Assembly (NCBI GenBank): GCA_945863875.1
Contig: CAMBBS010000004.1
Location: 62,001 to 126,000 of the forward strand
Length of the DNA: 64,000 nucleotides
Source: Desulfopila aestuarii DSM 18488
Lineage (GTDB): Bacteria; Desulfobacterota; Desulfobulbia; Desulfobulbales; Desulfocapsaceae
Direction: 5' to 3'
Part shown: one piece after another, positions 18,930 to 28,275 of the stretch
Numbering within the stretch: the first letter of the stretch is position 1
How the letters are laid out: every line of letters begins with the position of its first letter
Notes under the pieces: model-generated
Database searches by the model: none
Seen by the model: only the letters and a program-made list of their open reading frames with translations
Told to the model about the DNA's origin: nothing
Translations under genes and position numbers: made by a program

Positions 18930-19766
18930 ATGCAGATTATGTTGGTCATAGACAAAAACAAAATGTTCTTGATGCCTTGTCATCCGGCAAGGGCGAGGGA
19001 GCTTTGGCGCAAGGGAAAAGCTGCTGTCTATAAAAGATTTCCTTTTCGTATCATCTTCAAAGAAAAGAGCGGCAGTGATGTTCAAGATCTCGAGTTAAAG
19101 CTCGATCCAGGGAGCAAGACGACAACCATTGCCCTGGTGGCAGAGTGTCAGCAGGGCAGAAAGGTTGTTTGGGCCGGAGAGCGTACTCACCGTGGACAGG
19201 CCATGAGAAATACTCTGCTCTCCAGGGTGGACAATGTTTTTACCTGGGCAAAGCGTCTCATCAACTTTGTTCCAGTAGCCGGGATGGTGGTTGATCTTTG
19301 TAAACGGTTCATCAACATTCTTGCCCGGGCCAAAGCACCGTTACAGGATGGTGGTGCAAGCAATTCGATTCGCTATGCCACCGGCGGCAGGTTGCAGGCA
19401 TTCGGGTTGCAGGTTTTCTTCTGGGCCGGAGGAGGAACCACGTATAACCGGACGAACCAAAGCCACGGCAAATCCCATTGGCTTGACGCCGTTTGCGTCG
19501 GTGCAACAGGCGGGCGTGTCCATATTCCGCCGGGACTGCAACCTCTCCATGTTTCTGCTGCTGGCAGAGGATCACGGCAGATGTGCCGGGTGGATACATA
19601 TGGTTTTCCTCGAACGCCAGCGAAATCAATAACAGTTGTCAATGGATGTAAAACAGGGGATTGCATGGAAACACTGCTCTCTTTTGCAGCGTGCCGATGG
19701 TTACAATTACTACATGGGAGACAGCGTTTCCTCCTCCACCTGAAGGAAGAGGTAGCCACGCTGTAA
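18930..19766 (+). pseudogene. Internally deleted IscB (no HNH/RuvC-II/bridge helix; RuvC-III-like KSHWLDAVCVGA retained)
   Basis: Shares VAGMVxDLCKRFINILARAKAPL and NTLLSRVDNVFTW junctions with copy 2; separate C-terminal deletion (KTGD-CMETLLS). Confidence 0.8.
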
Positions 19767-19829
19767 TTTTAGATGAGCAGGATCGGAACGGTTTTTGGCG
19801 TTCTATGAATCTGTTGGATTATAAGATCA

Positions 19830-20336
19830 TTATTGCTTGAGCACTTCTAAGATACCGCCAAGCAGTTGAAGTGGGGTTGGAGGGCAGCCGCGAATGACGG
19901 CATCCACTGGAATGACATTGGCGACAGCACCGCAGCTGGCATATGAAATGCCGAATTCTCCGCCATCTGCACCACAGTCACCCATGGCAATAACCAGTTT
20001 GGGTGCAGGCATGGCCTCGTAGGTACGTTTAAGCGCAGCTTGCATGTGTCGAGAGACCGGGCCGGTTACCAGAAGAAGGTCTGCATGACGTGGTGACGCG
20101 ACAAAATGGATGCCAAACCGTTCTATGTCATAAAAACTGTTATTTACTGCGTGCATTTCGAGCTCGCAGCCGTTACAGGAGCCCGCGTCAACCATGCGGA
20201 TTGCCAAGCTTTTGCCAAAGATGCGGGCAATTTCCTTTTGCAGGTTTGATCCCAGCCGAGACACGGGGGGCGCGGAGGGAGAGAATTTTTCCGTCAAGCA
20301 GCCGGTTTTAAGGCTTTTTCTAAGTACGCTGAACAT
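19830..20336 (-). CDS. Group 4 hydrogenase-like small subunit (HyfI/NuoB-like)
   Basis: CNGCE, GDCG and GCPPTPLQLL cluster-ligand motifs. Confidence 0.88.
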   Translation of the reverse strand: MFSVLRKSLKTGCLTEKFSPSAPPVSRLGSNLQKEIARIFGKSLAIRMVDAGSCNGCELEMHAVNNSFYDIERFGIHFVASPRHADLLLVTGPVSRHMQAALKRTYEAMPAPKLVIAMGDCGADGGEFGISYASCGAVANVIPVDAVIRGCPPTPLQLLGGILEVLKQ

Positions 20337-20415
20337 TATATTTCCCTGAAGGGCAAAACCTGATTGCGAATTGAACTATAAAAAAAACAATGGGCATATT
20401 CTTCATGAGCACTTC

Positions 20416-22137
20416 CTACAGGTCATGGCCGGAATATGAGCCATTTACTGATTTGTTGCAGATTGGGAAGTCAGGTACGATTACCCCGCTGATCAGGGCT
20501 TCCAATGCAGGCCAGTTCAGCCAACTGGGATCACGAGGAAAATACCTTGAGACATTGCCATTGGCATCGAGGTGCACATAGGCCAGTATCTCACCACGCC
20601 AACCCTCAATGAACGCCACGCCACTGCAGGCTTTCTTGATTGAGGGGAATGGTTTTCCGATCTCTCCCGCCGGGAGATTTGTTATAAACTCATCAAGTAA
20701 ATCAAGAGAAACAAGGACTTCGTAGCCGCGCACGCGTAATCGACTGGAACAATCTCCTCCGGAGTAACGCGGCACGGTAACGACGACTTTATCATAGGGC
20801 GGATAAGGTGCATCCCGGCGCAGGTCCCAGCATTCGCCGCTGCCCCGGGCGACATAGCCGAGTGCACCGATTTTTCTGGCCATGTCGAGGGATAACACGC
20901 CCGTGGTGCATAAACGGTCCTGCAATGATGGGTATTCATAGAGCAGGGGGAGTAAGTCCTGCAACTCCAGGAGCATCTCCTCGACAGACTGCCGCAGCAG
21001 GATGATCTGTTCGGCGCCGATATCCTGGGCCACCCCGCCGGGAATGACCACATCCATCAAGAGACGATGGCCGAAGACTGCCGCATTCTGCCGTTGCCAA
21101 AGTTCACGCAGGCGACTGAACTGTACCTGGGCAAAAGAAAAACCGACATCGTTACAGCAGGCACCGATATCACCAAGGTGATTGGCTATCCGTTCTCGCT
21201 CGGCAAGAATGGCCCGTATCATTTGTGCCCGGCGGGGTATGGTCAGGTCGACTGCCGATTCGCAGGCCTGGCAGGCCGCCCAGGCATGGGCGACCGTACT
21301 GTCGCCTGAAACGCGTGCCGCAAGGCGGATGAGGGCAGAGACATCGCGGCCCTCCGCACACTTCTCGATACCTTTATGGACATAGCCGAGGTGTTCTTCC
21401 AGGCTGAGAATATCCTCCCCCATTGCCTGGAAACGAAAATGGCCAGGCTCAATAATTCCGGCATGAACCGGACCGACGGGTATTTCATAGAGCCCTTCAC
21501 CTTCAGCGGGAATAAAGGGATAATCACAATCCGGGGGCGTCCTGGCCTGGGGATTTCCCGCCAGTGGGAAATCCTTACGTAAGGGATATTGGTCAGCTTC
21601 CCAGGCCAAGTGGCGCATCCAGCGGCGCTGGTCAGGGTGGCTGACAAAATGCATGCCGAACATTTCCTGGACATATCGTTCAGGCCGGTTAGCTCCGGGG
21701 TAGGAGAGGGCTTGTGAGGGAAGTTCTCCCTGGGCGTCGGGGATAGCCGTACGGATGAGCAGATGACCATTCTTACCGGCCAGCGCGGCAGTAATAACTA
21801 TCTCCGGTGGGCGATGTTCACCCCAGACGGCACACCAACGCACGTGGCTGGCCGCAGTCACTGCGGCCACTTCCCCCCAGAAACGGGCCTCCACCGCTAC
21901 GACCAGGGCGGAACCCTTGATGTCGATCACCTCTTTTGTGGGGATACCGGCTCGATGGAGTAAGTCCGGAAGCGCGCCAATGTCCGGGGCTGCAAGTTGC
22001 CCCTGCTGATCCAGGTTCTTCATAACACACCCTGTCCGACAATCATGAGAGTTGCCTGGTTGAGCCATTGTGCCAGGACCGTGGGAATGGATATGCCGAG
22101 CCATAATACCAGGGCCAGATGCAGCACAACCGGCCAC
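20416..22137 (-). CDS. HyfG-like large subunit without NiFe ligands (NuoC-NuoD fusion-like; Ehr-type)
   Basis: L1 equivalent is ARVSGDSTVAHAWAACQACE, not RxCGxC; C-terminus RDPSWLNWPALEALISGVIVPDFPICNKSVNGSYSGHDL without DPCxxC. Start may be downstream (MKNLDQQ). Confidence 0.88.
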   Translation of the reverse strand: MAGCAASGPGIMARHIHSHGPGTMAQPGNSHDCRTGCVMKNLDQQGQLAAPDIGALPDLLHRAGIPTKEVIDIKGSALVVAVEARFWGEVAAVTAASHVRWCAVWGEHRPPEIVITAALAGKNGHLLIRTAIPDAQGELPSQALSYPGANRPERYVQEMFGMHFVSHPDQRRWMRHLAWEADQYPLRKDFPLAGNPQARTPPDCDYPFIPAEGEGLYEIPVGPVHAGIIEPGHFRFQAMGEDILSLEEHLGYVHKGIEKCAEGRDVSALIRLAARVSGDSTVAHAWAACQACESAVDLTIPRRAQMIRAILAERERIANHLGDIGACCNDVGFSFAQVQFSRLRELWQRQNAAVFGHRLLMDVVIPGGVAQDIGAEQIILLRQSVEEMLLELQDLLPLLYEYPSLQDRLCTTGVLSLDMARKIGALGYVARGSGECWDLRRDAPYPPYDKVVVTVPRYSGGDCSSRLRVRGYEVLVSLDLLDEFITNLPAGEIGKPFPSIKKACSGVAFIEGWRGEILAYVHLDANGNVSRYFPRDPSWLNWPALEALISGVIVPDFPICNKSVNGSYSGHDL

Positions 22138-23486
22138 ATATTGGCGACAATTGGCTGCTGATCGACCGGTGGCTCACCGTAGACCATTGGCTGAAGATTG
22201 CGAAACAGGCCGGCAAAGGCGATGGTCAAGCCCAAAACAAGGGGGGCGGCCAGCCAGGGATAGCTCTTGATTGTCGCGTTAAACAGCAGGAATTCACTGG
22301 TGAACACACCAAATGGCGGAAGACCGGCGATGGCGCAGGTGCCGATAAGCAGCCCCCAACCGACTAAAGGTTGGGTGCGGATCAGACCGCGTATCTGGCC
22401 TATGGCCTGGCTGCCGGCAATATGGGCGGCATGACCGACCGTGATAAAAATCGCGGATTTGGTCAGGGAATGTACAATCATATGCAGCAGGGCGCCAAAG
22501 GTTGCCAGTGGCCCTCCGATACCAAAGGCAAAGGTCATTAATCCCATATGTTCAATGGAAGAATAACTGAACATTCTTTTGACGTCTTTTTGCCGGTGCA
22601 GCAAAAGCCCGGCGACGGAAAACGAGAGCATGCCAAAACCCATCATGAGATTTCCGGCAAGATGATTGCCAAGTGCAGGATCGACCAGCATTTTAAAACG
22701 AATAATGGCATAGAGAGCGATATTGAGCAGTAATCCTGAAAGAATAGCCGACATGGGTGTCGGGCCTTCCGAATGGGCATCCGGCAGCCAGTTGTGCAGG
22801 GGCACAAGACCGACTTTCGTACCATAACCTACCAGGAGAAAGACAAAAGCCAGGGCCATTACCCCCGAATCCATTTTGTCGGCATGTTCCTGCAGGACCG
22901 TCCAGAGCAAGCCCTCGTCCTGGCCGGGTAGCGTTTGTTCGGCGGCAAAATAGACAAGGATAGTGCCAAACAGTGCCTGGGAAATACCGACACCGCAAAT
23001 AATAAAATATTTCCAGCCTGCCTCGATTGATTCGCGGGTTCTGTACAGACTGACCAGCAGGACGGTCGCCAGTGTAGCCCCTTCAATGGATACCCAGAGC
23101 ACACCGAGATTATTCGTTGACAGGGCCACGAGCATGGTAAAGAGAAAGCCCTGGTACATGGAATAATAGAGCCGCATCCGTCCGTCATCGACACGGCCGA
23201 TTGCCACTTCATGGGCCATGTATGGCCCTGAAAAAACGGCGGTAGTCATGCCGACAAAGGCATTCAGCAGAATGAGATAGACATTGAAGGCATCAATATA
23301 GAACAGCTTGCCGGTGGACAGAAGGGGACCATGCTGGAAGATATCGATGGCCATGAATAAGGCAGTTGCAAAGGTTACCGTGCAAATAACCAGATTAACG
23401 CCTCCGGCATATCGCCAGTGACCGATGACCCCTAATAACAAAACCCCCACAAGAGGGAAGAGGAGAGTCAGGACAAGTGCGGTCAT
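22020..23486 (-). CDS. HyfF-like proton-pumping membrane subunit (NuoM/N-like)
   Basis: PLHNWLPDAHSEGPTPMSAILSGLLLN...MFSYSSIEHMG. Confidence 0.9.
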   Translation of the reverse strand: MTALVLTLLFPLVGVLLLGVIGHWRYAGGVNLVICTVTFATALFMAIDIFQHGPLLSTGKLFYIDAFNVYLILLNAFVGMTTAVFSGPYMAHEVAIGRVDDGRMRLYYSMYQGFLFTMLVALSTNNLGVLWVSIEGATLATVLLVSLYRTRESIEAGWKYFIICGVGISQALFGTILVYFAAEQTLPGQDEGLLWTVLQEHADKMDSGVMALAFVFLLVGYGTKVGLVPLHNWLPDAHSEGPTPMSAILSGLLLNIALYAIIRFKMLVDPALGNHLAGNLMMGFGMLSFSVAGLLLHRQKDVKRMFSYSSIEHMGLMTFAFGIGGPLATFGALLHMIVHSLTKSAIFITVGHAAHIAGSQAIGQIRGLIRTQPLVGWGLLIGTCAIAGLPPFGVFTSEFLLFNATIKSYPWLAAPLVLGLTIAFAGLFRNLQPMVYGEPPVDQQPIVANMWPVVLHLALVLWLGISIPTVLAQWLNQATLMIVGQGVL

Positions 23487-24160
23487 TTTTCGACCTCTGT
23501 CAGGCGATTGAGGCGATCCGTGTCGAGACTGCCGATTTCCGTACGAATATGAAAGAAGAAGACACCAAAGAGAATAGCCGCGACAAGCACATCAAAGGCG
23601 ACTCCCAGCTCCACGACCATCGGCATCCCATGGGTTGATACCACAGCCGCAAAGAACAGGCCGTTTTCCATGGACATGAAACCGACAACCTGGGTCACGG
23701 CCTTGCGCCGGGAAATAACGATCAACATACCTATTAAAACGACCGCCAGGGAAATTGCGATGGTGTTGCGTGTCGACAAAAGTGATAATTCCCGGATAGG
23801 CAGAGCAACATAGTAGCTGAACAGCACAAGTGCCGCGGCGAAAAGCATGATGATGGAAGGATTGCCTATTACCTCGACTTCTCGATGGATATCCAGGCGA
23901 AAGACCAGGCGACGTAGCTGCCCGGGAATAAAGAACACCTTCAGGAACAAGGTCAAAGCGGCAGAGATGAGCATATGATATTTTCCGGAAATAATAGCCA
24001 TGAGTACCGTGGCCGCAAAGAGCAGCAGGCCTTGCAGAGCAAAGACATTGATCAGGCTGTCGAGACGTACCTGAGCGAGCATGAGAAAAGAGGTTAAAAG
24101 GATCAGCGCGGCCAGGGTCAGGACCAACTGTTCCGGAAATGATAAGGTGCTTATGAGCAT
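23483..24160 (-). CDS. HyfE-like membrane subunit
   Basis: Hydrophobic, in hyf order; VTQVVGFMSMENGLFFAAV...MVVELGVAFDVLVAAILFGVFFFHI. Confidence 0.85.
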   Translation of the reverse strand: MLISTLSFPEQLVLTLAALILLTSFLMLAQVRLDSLINVFALQGLLLFAATVLMAIISGKYHMLISAALTLFLKVFFIPGQLRRLVFRLDIHREVEVIGNPSIIMLFAAALVLFSYYVALPIRELSLLSTRNTIAISLAVVLIGMLIVISRRKAVTQVVGFMSMENGLFFAAVVSTHGMPMVVELGVAFDVLVAAILFGVFFFHIRTEIGSLDTDRLNRLTEVEK

Positions 24161-25117
24161 TCAACCCACCTCGAGGATAATGTGGCTCATCATGCCAAGT
24201 AAGGACAGGATAAAGGCCAGGCCAAGATATTGTGGAGCACGAAAGAGCCGTAATTTGGCTTGTACCGTTTCGGCAACCGCCAGAAGAGCGCCCAAAATTA
24301 ACAGTTTACCGGTAACAATGACTATGCCGATCAGGATATCTCCGGTATCAAGGGTCATAGCCACCCCCCAGGGAGTTACCAGGTTAACAATCAAAATCGC
24401 ATAAAGGGTGAGTTTGAGCATGGCGGCCCACTCCATCAACGCCAGGTGGCGGCCGCTGTATTCAAGAATCATTGCTTCATGAATCATGGTGAGTTCCAGA
24501 TGGGTGGCTGGATTGTCGATGGGGATGCGCCCTGTTTCGGCTATCGCCACGAGAATAAAGCCCATTGACGAGAAGATGAGCGAGGGATACAGGATGAAAT
24601 CATACTGAGTGAGATGAGAAATCACCGTTGATAAATTTGTACTGGAGGCGTTCATGGACACGGTGAAAAAAGCCAGGAGCAGAGCGGGCTCGGCAAGGGA
24701 GGATATCGTCACCTCCCGGGAAGAGCCCATGCCGCCGAAAGCGGTTCCGATATCCATGCCGGCCAGTGTCAGAAAAAACCGGGCAAGGGCTAAGAAACCG
24801 ACGAGCACAATAACATCGGCCAGGGCCGAAGTCGGCAGTTGCACGGAAACGACCGGTACGACGGAGATGGCCACCACCGTGACACTGAACACCACATACG
24901 GCGCAGCACGAAAGATTGGTGATGCGGTAATCGCCAGTAAAACTTCCTTTTTTGAGAGTTTGAGTAAATCTTGGTACGGCTGCCAGGGAGCCGGTCCCTG
25001 CCGGTTCTGCAGCTTACATTTCAGCCACTTGATCCAGCCTGCCATAAATGGGGCAAACAGCACCACGCAAAGGGTCTGCACAATCGCAAAGATCCAGCCG
25101 GTCATACGATCACCCAA
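24161..25117 (-). CDS. HyfC-like subunit (NuoH-like)
   Basis: GPAPWQPYQDLLKLSKKE; ETGRIPIDNPATHLELTMIHEAMILEYSGRHLALMEWA. Confidence 0.9.
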   Translation of the reverse strand: MGDRMTGWIFAIVQTLCVVLFAPFMAGWIKWLKCKLQNRQGPAPWQPYQDLLKLSKKEVLLAITASPIFRAAPYVVFSVTVVAISVVPVVSVQLPTSALADVIVLVGFLALARFFLTLAGMDIGTAFGGMGSSREVTISSLAEPALLLAFFTVSMNASSTNLSTVISHLTQYDFILYPSLIFSSMGFILVAIAETGRIPIDNPATHLELTMIHEAMILEYSGRHLALMEWAAMLKLTLYAILIVNLVTPWGVAMTLDTGDILIGIVIVTGKLLILGALLAVAETVQAKLRLFRAPQYLGLAFILSLLGMMSHIILEVG

Positions 25118-27120
25118 AGCAGAAACAGGAGGGTGAAAAAGGAGTAGGAGAGGTAGACACGAAGATTTCCCCCTTGGATGCGAGATGTTCTCTCGGCCAA
25201 TTTAAGAATGAACTTGCCGATGGGTAAATATATCGTCAGCCATATCCAGTCACCAATCTGCAGAGAGTATCGAGGCCCCTTTCCCTGTTCGGCTGGTTTG
25301 ATTTTTTCGACAATGAACCAGAGGAATGAGAAGATACGGCGGATAGGCATGGAAAAGGACGACGAGGTGTATTGCATGCGGGGGGACAGAGGACCGAATC
25401 CGCAATCCCAGACGGTTGTCGTACGTATACGATTGTCCCGTCGCAGCGGATGGAGGAAAAAATAGACGACCAGCCAACTCAGCAACAGGCCGAACAGGAC
25501 AGCGAGAGCGCCGTATGAGGCGGTCTGTTTGCCTATGGGCGTCAGCCACAGCCAGCCATTGTCGGCTGCCCTCGATAGGCCGATGCCCATCAGATGTTCA
25601 GGGATAACATTGATAGTATGCACCACCCAGGTCGGAAATATGCCAAAACCCAGGCAGAGGAGGGCGAGTGTGATCTGAGCAAAGCGCATGCCAAAAGCCG
25701 TTTCCTGCGCCTCCGCCGCTTGAGGACTCCGCGGACGGCCCAGGAAGATAATCCCGTATACCTTGACAAAGCAGGCTAGGGCAAGCGCTCCGGTCAGGGC
25801 GAGCATGGCTGAAGCGACAGGGATTATCGCGCCGAGAATTCCACTGCGCAGGACCGTGCCCTGTAATGCCGCCTGAAAGGTCAACCATTCCGAGACGAAG
25901 CCGTTAAAAGGAGGGAGGGCGGATATACTGATACAGCCAACCAGAAAACAGACGGCTGTCACCGGCATTCTTCTGATAAGACCGCCCATCTTTTCCATGT
26001 CATGCTGTTGACTCTGCTGCAATACAGCGCCTGCCCCTAAAAATAATAAGCCCTTGAAAAGGGCATGATTCAAGCAGTGATAGAGGGCGGCAATTAACGC
26101 TAAAGCGGCAATCTCCGTATGGCCGGTTGCATGAAAGATCATCGATAAACCAAGGCCGATATAAACAATGCCGATATTCTCCACACTGGAGTATGCCAGC
26201 AGTCGTTTAAGATCGTTTTGTACGAGGGCGTACAACACCCCTAAAACTGCTGAAGCCGCGCCAATCAGCAGGACCAGGACTCCCCATTGCCACTGTATGC
26301 CGCCTAAAAGCTCATAGACGAAACGAATGAAACCATAGATGGCAACCTTCAGCATGACGCCCGACATCAGGGCGGAAATATGAGATGGAGCAACCGGGTG
26401 GGCTTGTGGCAGCCACACATGCAGGGGCACGATTCCGGCTTTCATGCCAAAGCCGATGAAGGCCAGGAGAAAAGCGATGGTCGCCCAGGTCGGGCTTAAA
26501 TCGGCAGCGGCCATGGCGGCAAAGGTGAAGCTGTCGGAAAATCCGGCCAGAACACCATAGGCCAGTAAAATAAAGGCCCCACCCACTACTGCCATGAGCA
26601 GGTAGATGAACGCAGCGCTGCGATTCTCGGCTTGATGGTGCTGGTAGACAACGAGAAAATAGCTGGCAACAGACATGAGTTCCCAGGCAATCATAAAGGA
26701 AAATGCGTCAGCAGCCAGGAGCACGAGCATCATTCCACAGATAAAAAGGCCTGTGAAAAATGTCAAGGTACCCAGGGGGTGGGATCCACCGATGTATTCC
26801 TGAACATAGGCAGGGCCATAGCATGCGGCCGTGAAGGTGATAAGCCCGACAATGCAAAGGAAAAAACCGGAAAGAGGATCAATGCGTAAAACGACATGCA
26901 GCCAGGGCAGACCTATTGGCAGGACAACCTGTTCTGCATGGTTTGCCAACAGTGTCATTGCCCCGGCCCAGCTTGCCGCAACGCCGGAAAGCCCAAGCAA
27001 GAGAAAGGAGAATCTTGCTGATAATAATGGTTTTCGTGTCAAAAATAAAGGCAGAATGGCCGAGAGGAGAGTGAATAAAACCGCTGATTGAGCAATGGCT
27101 AATGACATGCTTGCGTTCAT
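25102..27120 (-). CDS. HyfB-like subunit (NuoL-like)
   Basis: VPLHVWLPQAHPVAPSHISALMSGVMLKVAIYGFIRF...LLAYSSVENIGIVYIGLG. Confidence 0.9.
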   Translation of the reverse strand: MNASMSLAIAQSAVLFTLLSAILPLFLTRKPLLSARFSFLLLGLSGVAASWAGAMTLLANHAEQVVLPIGLPWLHVVLRIDPLSGFFLCIVGLITFTAACYGPAYVQEYIGGSHPLGTLTFFTGLFICGMMLVLLAADAFSFMIAWELMSVASYFLVVYQHHQAENRSAAFIYLLMAVVGGAFILLAYGVLAGFSDSFTFAAMAAADLSPTWATIAFLLAFIGFGMKAGIVPLHVWLPQAHPVAPSHISALMSGVMLKVAIYGFIRFVYELLGGIQWQWGVLVLLIGAASAVLGVLYALVQNDLKRLLAYSSVENIGIVYIGLGLSMIFHATGHTEIAALALIAALYHCLNHALFKGLLFLGAGAVLQQSQQHDMEKMGGLIRRMPVTAVCFLVGCISISALPPFNGFVSEWLTFQAALQGTVLRSGILGAIIPVASAMLALTGALALACFVKVYGIIFLGRPRSPQAAEAQETAFGMRFAQITLALLCLGFGIFPTWVVHTINVIPEHLMGIGLSRAADNGWLWLTPIGKQTASYGALAVLFGLLLSWLVVYFFLHPLRRDNRIRTTTVWDCGFGPLSPRMQYTSSSFSMPIRRIFSFLWFIVEKIKPAEQGKGPRYSLQIGDWIWLTIYLPIGKFILKLAERTSRIQGGNLRVYLSYSFFTLLFLLWVIV

Positions 27121-27364
27121 TCTGTTTGACTAAAGACGGTGGAGAGATTAGGTAAATTGATGAACCTGTATGAAAAGAATAACGTTGTGTCAACTGGCGG
27201 AAGGGTATTTTCCCTCTCCCGAGCCAGGCTATGTATAACTCCAAGAAAAATATGTGTCAACATGTCATAAAATCTTGGGTCGAATGTTTTGCAAACTGGC
27301 AAAAATGGCAAATGCCATGCATCATTGGCAACACACGTGATCGAGGAAAAACGATAACAGCAAG

Positions 27365-27408
27365 AAAAAAAGCCCAGGGGATGGGGTGATGTCACCTTCC
27401 CTTGGGCC
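27365..27408 (-). terminator. Rho-independent terminator of the cytochrome gene
   Basis: Minus strand GCCCAAGGGAAGGTGACATCACCCCATCCCCTGGGCTTTTTTT. Confidence 0.75.
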
Positions 27409-27428
27409 TCTCTGGAGATGTTGAAAAT

Positions 27429-27477
27429 GCACGTACACTGAAAAGAGTCCCGGCTGATTCACCGTTTGTCTGGGTTA
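27429..27477 (-). repeat. 49-nt dispersed repeat, copy B
   Basis: Minus strand TAACCCAGACAAACGGTGAATCAGCCGGGACTCTTTTCAGTGTACGTGC; first TAA is the cytochrome stop codon. Confidence 0.85.
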
Positions 27478-27933
27478 GTATTTTGCTTTAATTGTCTCTA
27501 ACTGCTCTTTCGTGACGCCTGGGACTCCCTTACGTTCCTTCCAGCGATTGAGGTTCCACGCCCCGTCACCAAGCCACTCTTTGATTGTCTGGAGGTTTTT
27601 ATCACGATCAGCGTCACTGTTGCCGAGAAATTGATACATGTTCCCCGGTTTGCCGCTGATCTTTCCGTCATCTAAACGTCGCATCATTGCGCCGGTTGCA
27701 GGCCAAATTACATAGCTCATGAAATGGGGATAGGTGTCCATGCGCGGTCCAACTTCCTTCTTTGCATCGCCCAGTATCTCCCATTCATTGTATTCCGGAG
27801 CCGTTGCACCATGGCATTCTATACATTGAGCTTCAACCAACGGTTTGATATCCTTGCGCCACGTGGGCTCTTGTGCAAAAGCAGGCACGGCCATGCCAAT
27901 CAGCACCACGGTTAAGGCCATACGTTTCAACAT
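27475..27933 (-). CDS. Periplasmic monoheme c-type cytochrome
   Basis: Signal peptide; QCIECHG heme-binding CxxCH. Confidence 0.85.
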   Translation of the reverse strand: MLKRMALTVVLIGMAVPAFAQEPTWRKDIKPLVEAQCIECHGATAPEYNEWEILGDAKKEVGPRMDTYPHFMSYVIWPATGAMMRRLDDGKISGKPGNMYQFLGNSDADRDKNLQTIKEWLGDGAWNLNRWKERKGVPGVTKEQLETIKAKY

Positions 27934-28275
27934 AGTTGTTCTCCTTTTCGTTAAATGAGTTGCAAGGAAGGACCGCAGATCTTCAAAATGAAGATCGTGT
28001 CTTCATTTCTGCTTTCATTAACGTACAACTATTTTTATAACAAATAAAGTATAGATACTCCGTGGTATGAAAAAACGAAAAACCAACGTTGTCGGCGTCG
28101 AAAAATTACAATGGCTCAGCAAAGCCAAGATTATTTGCCGTTTCCTGAGATTTCAATTATTATGAAGTACTCTAGTGTTTTGAAATAATATAATATTTTT
28201 CGAGTTGCATATGAAAAAATTTACTTACTCATCTCAGATGATGACTTTTTGTGAAGTTGTCGAGGCTAGAAAAAG

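Larger units (their letters stand above)
18670..19776 (+). mobile_element. ISC-type element copy 3 (omega-RNA + deleted iscB)
   Basis: Same ends as copy 2 (CAACTACCCCGCCCTGAAGG ... CACGCTGTAATTTTAGATGA). Confidence 0.8.

Noticed and set aside
20416-22137. Functional NiFe hydrogenase large subunit
   Set aside because: Both CxxC ligand motifs are absent.
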